A stretch of DNA of 8,830 nt from Boseongicola sp. GTDB lineage: Bacteria; Pseudomonadota; Alphaproteobacteria; Rhodobacterales; Rhodobacteraceae. The DNA lies in assembly GCA_013042895.1 (NCBI GenBank), contig JABDPD010000092.1, forward strand, positions 1 through 8,830, written 5' to 3'. Position 1 is the stretch's first letter; every line of letters begins with the position of its first letter. The translations under genes were made by a program, and so were the position numbers. Positions 5,988 through 8,830 of the stretch are shown piece after piece. Under the pieces are notes generated by a model. It saw nothing but the letters and a program-made list of their open reading frames with translations, made no database searches and was not told the DNA's origin.

Positions 5988-8276
5988 TCACCCGCATTTG
6001 GAGTGGCCGCAGCTTGGGCAAGTCATACAGCCTTCGACCATGTGCATCCCGAACTGACCGCAGCTTGGGCAGGCCGGACCGCGGTTCTCGTTCAGGTTCA
6101 CAACCTGGGCGCGCGGGTCTTCCTTCAGGCCCATGCCTTCGCCTTCGATGAAACCGATGGAAACAAGGTGACGTTCGATGACGCTGCCGATGGCCGCCAA
6201 GATAGAAGGCACGTATTTGCCTTGCATCCAGGCGCCGCCGCGTGGGTCGAACACCGCCTTTAGCTCTTCTACGACAAAGGAAACATCGCCACCGCGACGG
6301 AAGACGGCCGAGATCATTCGAGTCAATGCGACGGTCCAGGCAAAGTGCTCCATGTTCTTGGAATTTATAAATACTTCAAACGGTTGTCGACGGCCGCCAT
6401 GGATAATGTCGTTGATTGTAATGTAGATCGCATGTTCGCTATCGGGCCACTTCAACTTGTAGGTCGATCCTTCCAAAGCCTGCGGACGGTCAAGCGGTTC
6501 GGCAATGTAGACCACATCGCCGTGCGGCGTTGCAGGAGAATTCTCGCCTTCAGAAATTATCTCAGGCGCGCTTGGCTTTTCTTCCGAAACGCTCAAAACC
6601 GACCCCGTGACCGCGTTGGGGCGGTAAGTTGTGCACCCTTTGCAGCCTGTCTCGTAGGCCTGCATGTAGACGTCTTTGAAAGCCTCGAAATCAATATCCT
6701 CGGGGACATTGATCGTTTTGGAAATTGAACTGTCAATCCAGGTTTGCGCCGCAGCCTGCATCTTCACGTGGTCGGCAGGCGACAAGGTCTGGGCGTTAAC
6801 GAAATACTCAGGCAGTTCTGCATCACCGAATTTGTCCCGCCACATCTGAACAGCGTAGTCGACGACCTCTTCTTCCGTCCGGGTGCCGTCTTTTTGCAGC
6901 ACTTTGCGAGTGTAGGCATAGGCAAATACGGGCTCGATCCCGCTGGAGACGTTGCCCGCATACAGGCTGATCGTTCCAGTAGGCGCGATCGAAGTTAACA
7001 GCGCATTACGGATCCCATGTTTGCGTACTGCGTCACGCACATCATCGTCCATGGCCAGCATCGCACCACTTTCGAGGTACTTCTCAGCGTCAAAGAGCGG
7101 GAAAGCGCCCTTTTCTTTCGCAAGCTCCACTGACGCCAAGTACGAAGCGCGCGCGATTTGCTTGAACCACTGTTCGGTGAGACGTGCGGCTTCTTCAGAG
7201 CCGTAACGCACGCCGACCATAAGAAGGGCGTCTGCCAAGCCGGTAACGCCAAGCCCGATGCGGCGTTTGTTCATTGCCTCCTGTCTTTGTGCCTCAAGCG
7301 GGAACCGCGAGGTGTCGACGACATTGTCCATCATGCGAACGGCGGTCGAAACTAATTCGACAAGCGCTGTTTCGTTAAGGTGCGCGCATTCGCTGAAAGG
7401 TTCGTTAACAAGGCGTGCAAGGTTTACCGAGCCAAGAAGACAGGCCCCATACGGCGGCAATGGCTGTTCGCCGCAGGGGTTCGTGGCAGAAATCGTCTCG
7501 CAATAACCAAGGTTGTTCATTGCATTGATACGGTCGATGAAAATCACACCAGGCTCAGCGTAATCATACGTCGATCGCATGATCGTATTCCACAGGTCAC
7601 GAGCATTGACGGTCTTGTAAACCGTTCCTTCAAAAGACAATTCCCAAGAATCATCCCCTTTGACGGCGGCCATAAAGTCATCAGTGACAAGTACTGAGAC
7701 GTTGAAGTTCCGCAAGCGGGCCGGGTCGGATTTAGCGGTAATGAAGTCCTCGATATCAGGGTGATCGCATCGCATAGTCGCCATCATCGCCCCGCGCCGC
7801 GAGCCTGCGGACATAATAGTGCGGCACATGGCGTCCCAAACGTCCATAAAGCTTAACGGCCCGGATGCATCAGCCGCGACGCCTTTAACGTCTGCGCCTT
7901 TGGGACGAATCGTCGAGAAATCGTAGCCGATGCCGCCCCCCTGCTGCATCGTCAGCGCGGCTTCTTTCAGCATTTCAAAAATGCCGCCCATGCTATCGGG
8001 GATGGTGCCCATGACGAAGCAATTGAACAGCGTGACCGAGCGGGCGGTGCCTGCACCTGCGGTAATGCGACCAGCAGGGAGGTATTTGAAATCCGATAAG
8101 GCGGAATAGAACACGTCCTCCCAGCGCTTTGGATCGGACTCAACCGAAGCCAATGACCGCGCAATACGCCGCCATGTGTCTTCAACCGACGCATCGATGG
8201 GCGTTCCATCAGCGTCTTTGAAGCGGTATTTCATATCCCAAATTTGCTCGGCGATTGGGGCGGCGAAGCTGGTCAT
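5988..8276 (-). CDS. nrdJ: Adenosylcobalamin-dependent (class II) ribonucleotide reductase
   Basis: Reduces ribonucleotides to deoxyribonucleotides for DNA synthesis, using vitamin B12 to make the active-site thiyl radical and so needing no oxygen. The 762-residue protein is complete. Catalytic signature: Cys86 in TLFNCFVMG and Cys279 in PPYGACLLGSVNL form the likely redox pair, and NPCGE supplies Asn266, the radical Cys268 and Glu270. MSAGSRRGAMMATMR (155-169) and APTGTISLYAG are further family blocks. The C-terminus has six cysteines (736, 739, 750, 753, 756, 761) in CPSCG...CMTCPSCGHSKCG, likely zinc-binding and/or used for disulfide exchange. The ATG at 8276 has an AGAGGA ribosome-binding site 6 bases upstream. 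The 91-bp leader is too short for a cobalamin riboswitch, and no NrdR box was recognised. Confidence 0.96.
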   Translation of the reverse strand: MTSFAAPIAEQIWDMKYRFKDADGTPIDASVEDTWRRIARSLASVESDPKRWEDVFYSALSDFKYLPAGRITAGAGTARSVTLFNCFVMGTIPDSMGGIFEMLKEAALTMQQGGGIGYDFSTIRPKGADVKGVAADASGPLSFMDVWDAMCRTIMSAGSRRGAMMATMRCDHPDIEDFITAKSDPARLRNFNVSVLVTDDFMAAVKGDDSWELSFEGTVYKTVNARDLWNTIMRSTYDYAEPGVIFIDRINAMNNLGYCETISATNPCGEQPLPPYGACLLGSVNLARLVNEPFSECAHLNETALVELVSTAVRMMDNVVDTSRFPLEAQRQEAMNKRRIGLGVTGLADALLMVGVRYGSEEAARLTEQWFKQIARASYLASVELAKEKGAFPLFDAEKYLESGAMLAMDDDVRDAVRKHGIRNALLTSIAPTGTISLYAGNVSSGIEPVFAYAYTRKVLQKDGTRTEEEVVDYAVQMWRDKFGDAELPEYFVNAQTLSPADHVKMQAAAQTWIDSSISKTINVPEDIDFEAFKDVYMQAYETGCKGCTTYRPNAVTGSVLSVSEEKPSAPEIISEGENSPATPHGDVVYIAEPLDRPQALEGSTYKLKWPDSEHAIYITINDIIHGGRRQPFEVFINSKNMEHFAWTVALTRMISAVFRRGGDVSFVVEELKAVFDPRGGAWMQGKYVPSILAAIGSVIERHLVSIGFIEGEGMGLKEDPRAQVVNLNENRGPACPSCGQFGMHMVEGCMTCPSCGHSKCG

Positions 8277-8282
8277 GGCGAA

Positions 8283-8298
8283 TCCTCTGAAGAGAGGA
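8283..8298 (-). promoter_or_regulatory. Hairpin sequestering the nrdJ ribosome-binding site
   Basis: In the nrdJ mRNA sense, TCCTCT, a CTTC loop and AGAGGA form a perfect 6-bp hairpin. AGAGGA is the ribosome-binding site, ending 6 bases before the ATG. Left folded, this would limit initiation, so it may be a translational control point. The hairpin is read directly; the regulatory role is inferred. Confidence 0.5.
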
Positions 8299-8352
8299 AT
8301 AAACTACTACATGTTGATGCCGTGCTTCAATGAGATAGGTTATCCTGTGTGA

Positions 8353-8375
8353 TTTGGGGAAGAATCTGTGGATAA
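8353..8375 (+). promoter_or_regulatory. TTTGGGGAAG copy 4 followed by a perfect DnaA-box 9-mer
   Basis: TTTGGGGAAG (8353-8362) is followed by TGTGGATAA (8367-8375), the exact complement of TTATCCACA. The GGGGAAG part also serves as the ribosome-binding site, and the 9-mer contains the GTG start of the DUF1489 gene, so coding constraint alone might explain part of it. It sits in the divergent region that also feeds nrdJ. Confidence 0.4.
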
Positions 8376-8796
8376 GTCGCTACATCTTATCAAGCTTTGC
8401 GTCGGTGCGACGAAGGTTGAGGACTTGTTGGAATGGCAAGCGAGTGCTCGGGCTAAGGGGGCGGATGGGTTGCCTCGGCATGTGACCCGGATGTGGCCGA
8501 AGCGGGCGGATGAGATTTTGGAGGGAGGCTCGATTTATTGGGTTTTCAAGGGGCTCGTTTTGGCCCGCCAGCGGATCTTGCGGTTTGATGAAGTTGATCA
8601 TGGCGATGGAATCCGTCGCTGTGGAATCGTAATGGATCCAATCGTTTACCGGACAGAAACCGTACCGAAACGGGCCTTTCAAGGGTGGCGGTATCTAACT
8701 GGGAGCGATGCGCCTCGGGATCTTTCACTGGACCGTGCGAACGAGGATCTGCCGCCGAAATTGATGGCAGCACTTGCGGATATCGGGGTCCGCTGA
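8368..8796 (+). CDS. DUF1489 family protein
   Basis: A complete 142-residue protein of the DUF1489 family, common in alphaproteobacteria and without an established function. Family-like segments include LHLIKLCVGATKVEDLLEWQ (6-25), PRHVTRMWPKRADEIL (36-51), GSIYWVFKG, and PKRAFQGWRYL followed by a polar tail with DLPPKLMAALADIGV. No signal peptide or membrane span is seen, so it is probably cytoplasmic. The GTG at 8368 is chosen because the family begins shortly before LHLIKL and GGGGAAG lies about 5 bases upstream; no ATG is available in a suitable place. It is divergent from nrdJ with a shared 91-bp region. Confidence 0.9.
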   Translation: MDKSLHLIKLCVGATKVEDLLEWQASARAKGADGLPRHVTRMWPKRADEILEGGSIYWVFKGLVLARQRILRFDEVDHGDGIRRCGIVMDPIVYRTETVPKRAFQGWRYLTGSDAPRDLSLDRANEDLPPKLMAALADIGVR

Positions 8797-8830
8797 AGGC
8801 GATTTGGCGGCGTCAGTAACACGTCGGTAT

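Noticed and set aside
8277..8367. Cobalamin riboswitch or NrdR box upstream of nrdJ
   Set aside because: Looked for because both can control reductase genes. The region is only 91 bp, has no B12-box-like sequence, and nothing resembles the NrdR palindrome closely.

Overview
The window looks like chromosomal DNA of an alphaproteobacterium, most likely Rhodobacterales (Roseobacter type). The reasons are the gene set (a DUF484 gene overlapping xerC, a short NAD kinase, a vitamin B12-dependent ribonucleotide reductase, a DUF1489 gene), the strong resemblance of the proteins to that order as I know it, and a moderate-to-high GC content. All assignments come from reading motifs; no database search was done.

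Layout. Bases 1-2286 hold a minus-strand gene set: nadK, then a DUF484 gene, then xerC, which overlaps DUF484 by 4 bp and runs off the left edge. Divergent from nadK, glyA (2472-3767) and a YbfF-type alpha/beta-hydrolase (3777-4526) form a tight plus-strand pair. Their shared end meets a convergent small membrane-protein gene (4523-4702, minus). A second small minus-strand gene (4842-5072) encodes a glycine-rich, probably exported peptide.

Bases 5073-5987 (915 bp) have no convincing protein gene. They contain a dense series of inverted repeats. In the part from about 5515 to 5296, four helices each contain one position that mismatches on the plus strand but is a G-U wobble on the minus strand. 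The series ends in a 14-bp terminator-like hairpin followed by TTTT. I read this as an unrecognised structured RNA on the minus strand and regard it as the best discovery candidate here. The right end of the gap holds two DnaA-box-like 9-mers, copies of a recurring 10-mer (TTTGGGGAAG), and a probable nrdJ terminator.

The rest is nrdJ (5988-8276, minus), a complete class II ribonucleotide reductase. A short 91-bp divergent region separates it from a DUF1489 gene (8368-8796, plus). In that region the nrdJ ribosome-binding site lies within a perfect hairpin, and a perfect DnaA-box sequence overlaps the GTG start of the DUF1489 gene.

The genes are mostly housekeeping: NADP supply (nadK), one-carbon and glycine metabolism (glyA), dNTP supply (nrdJ) and chromosome dimer resolution (xerC). 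No mobile element, CRISPR array, tRNA or rRNA was seen.
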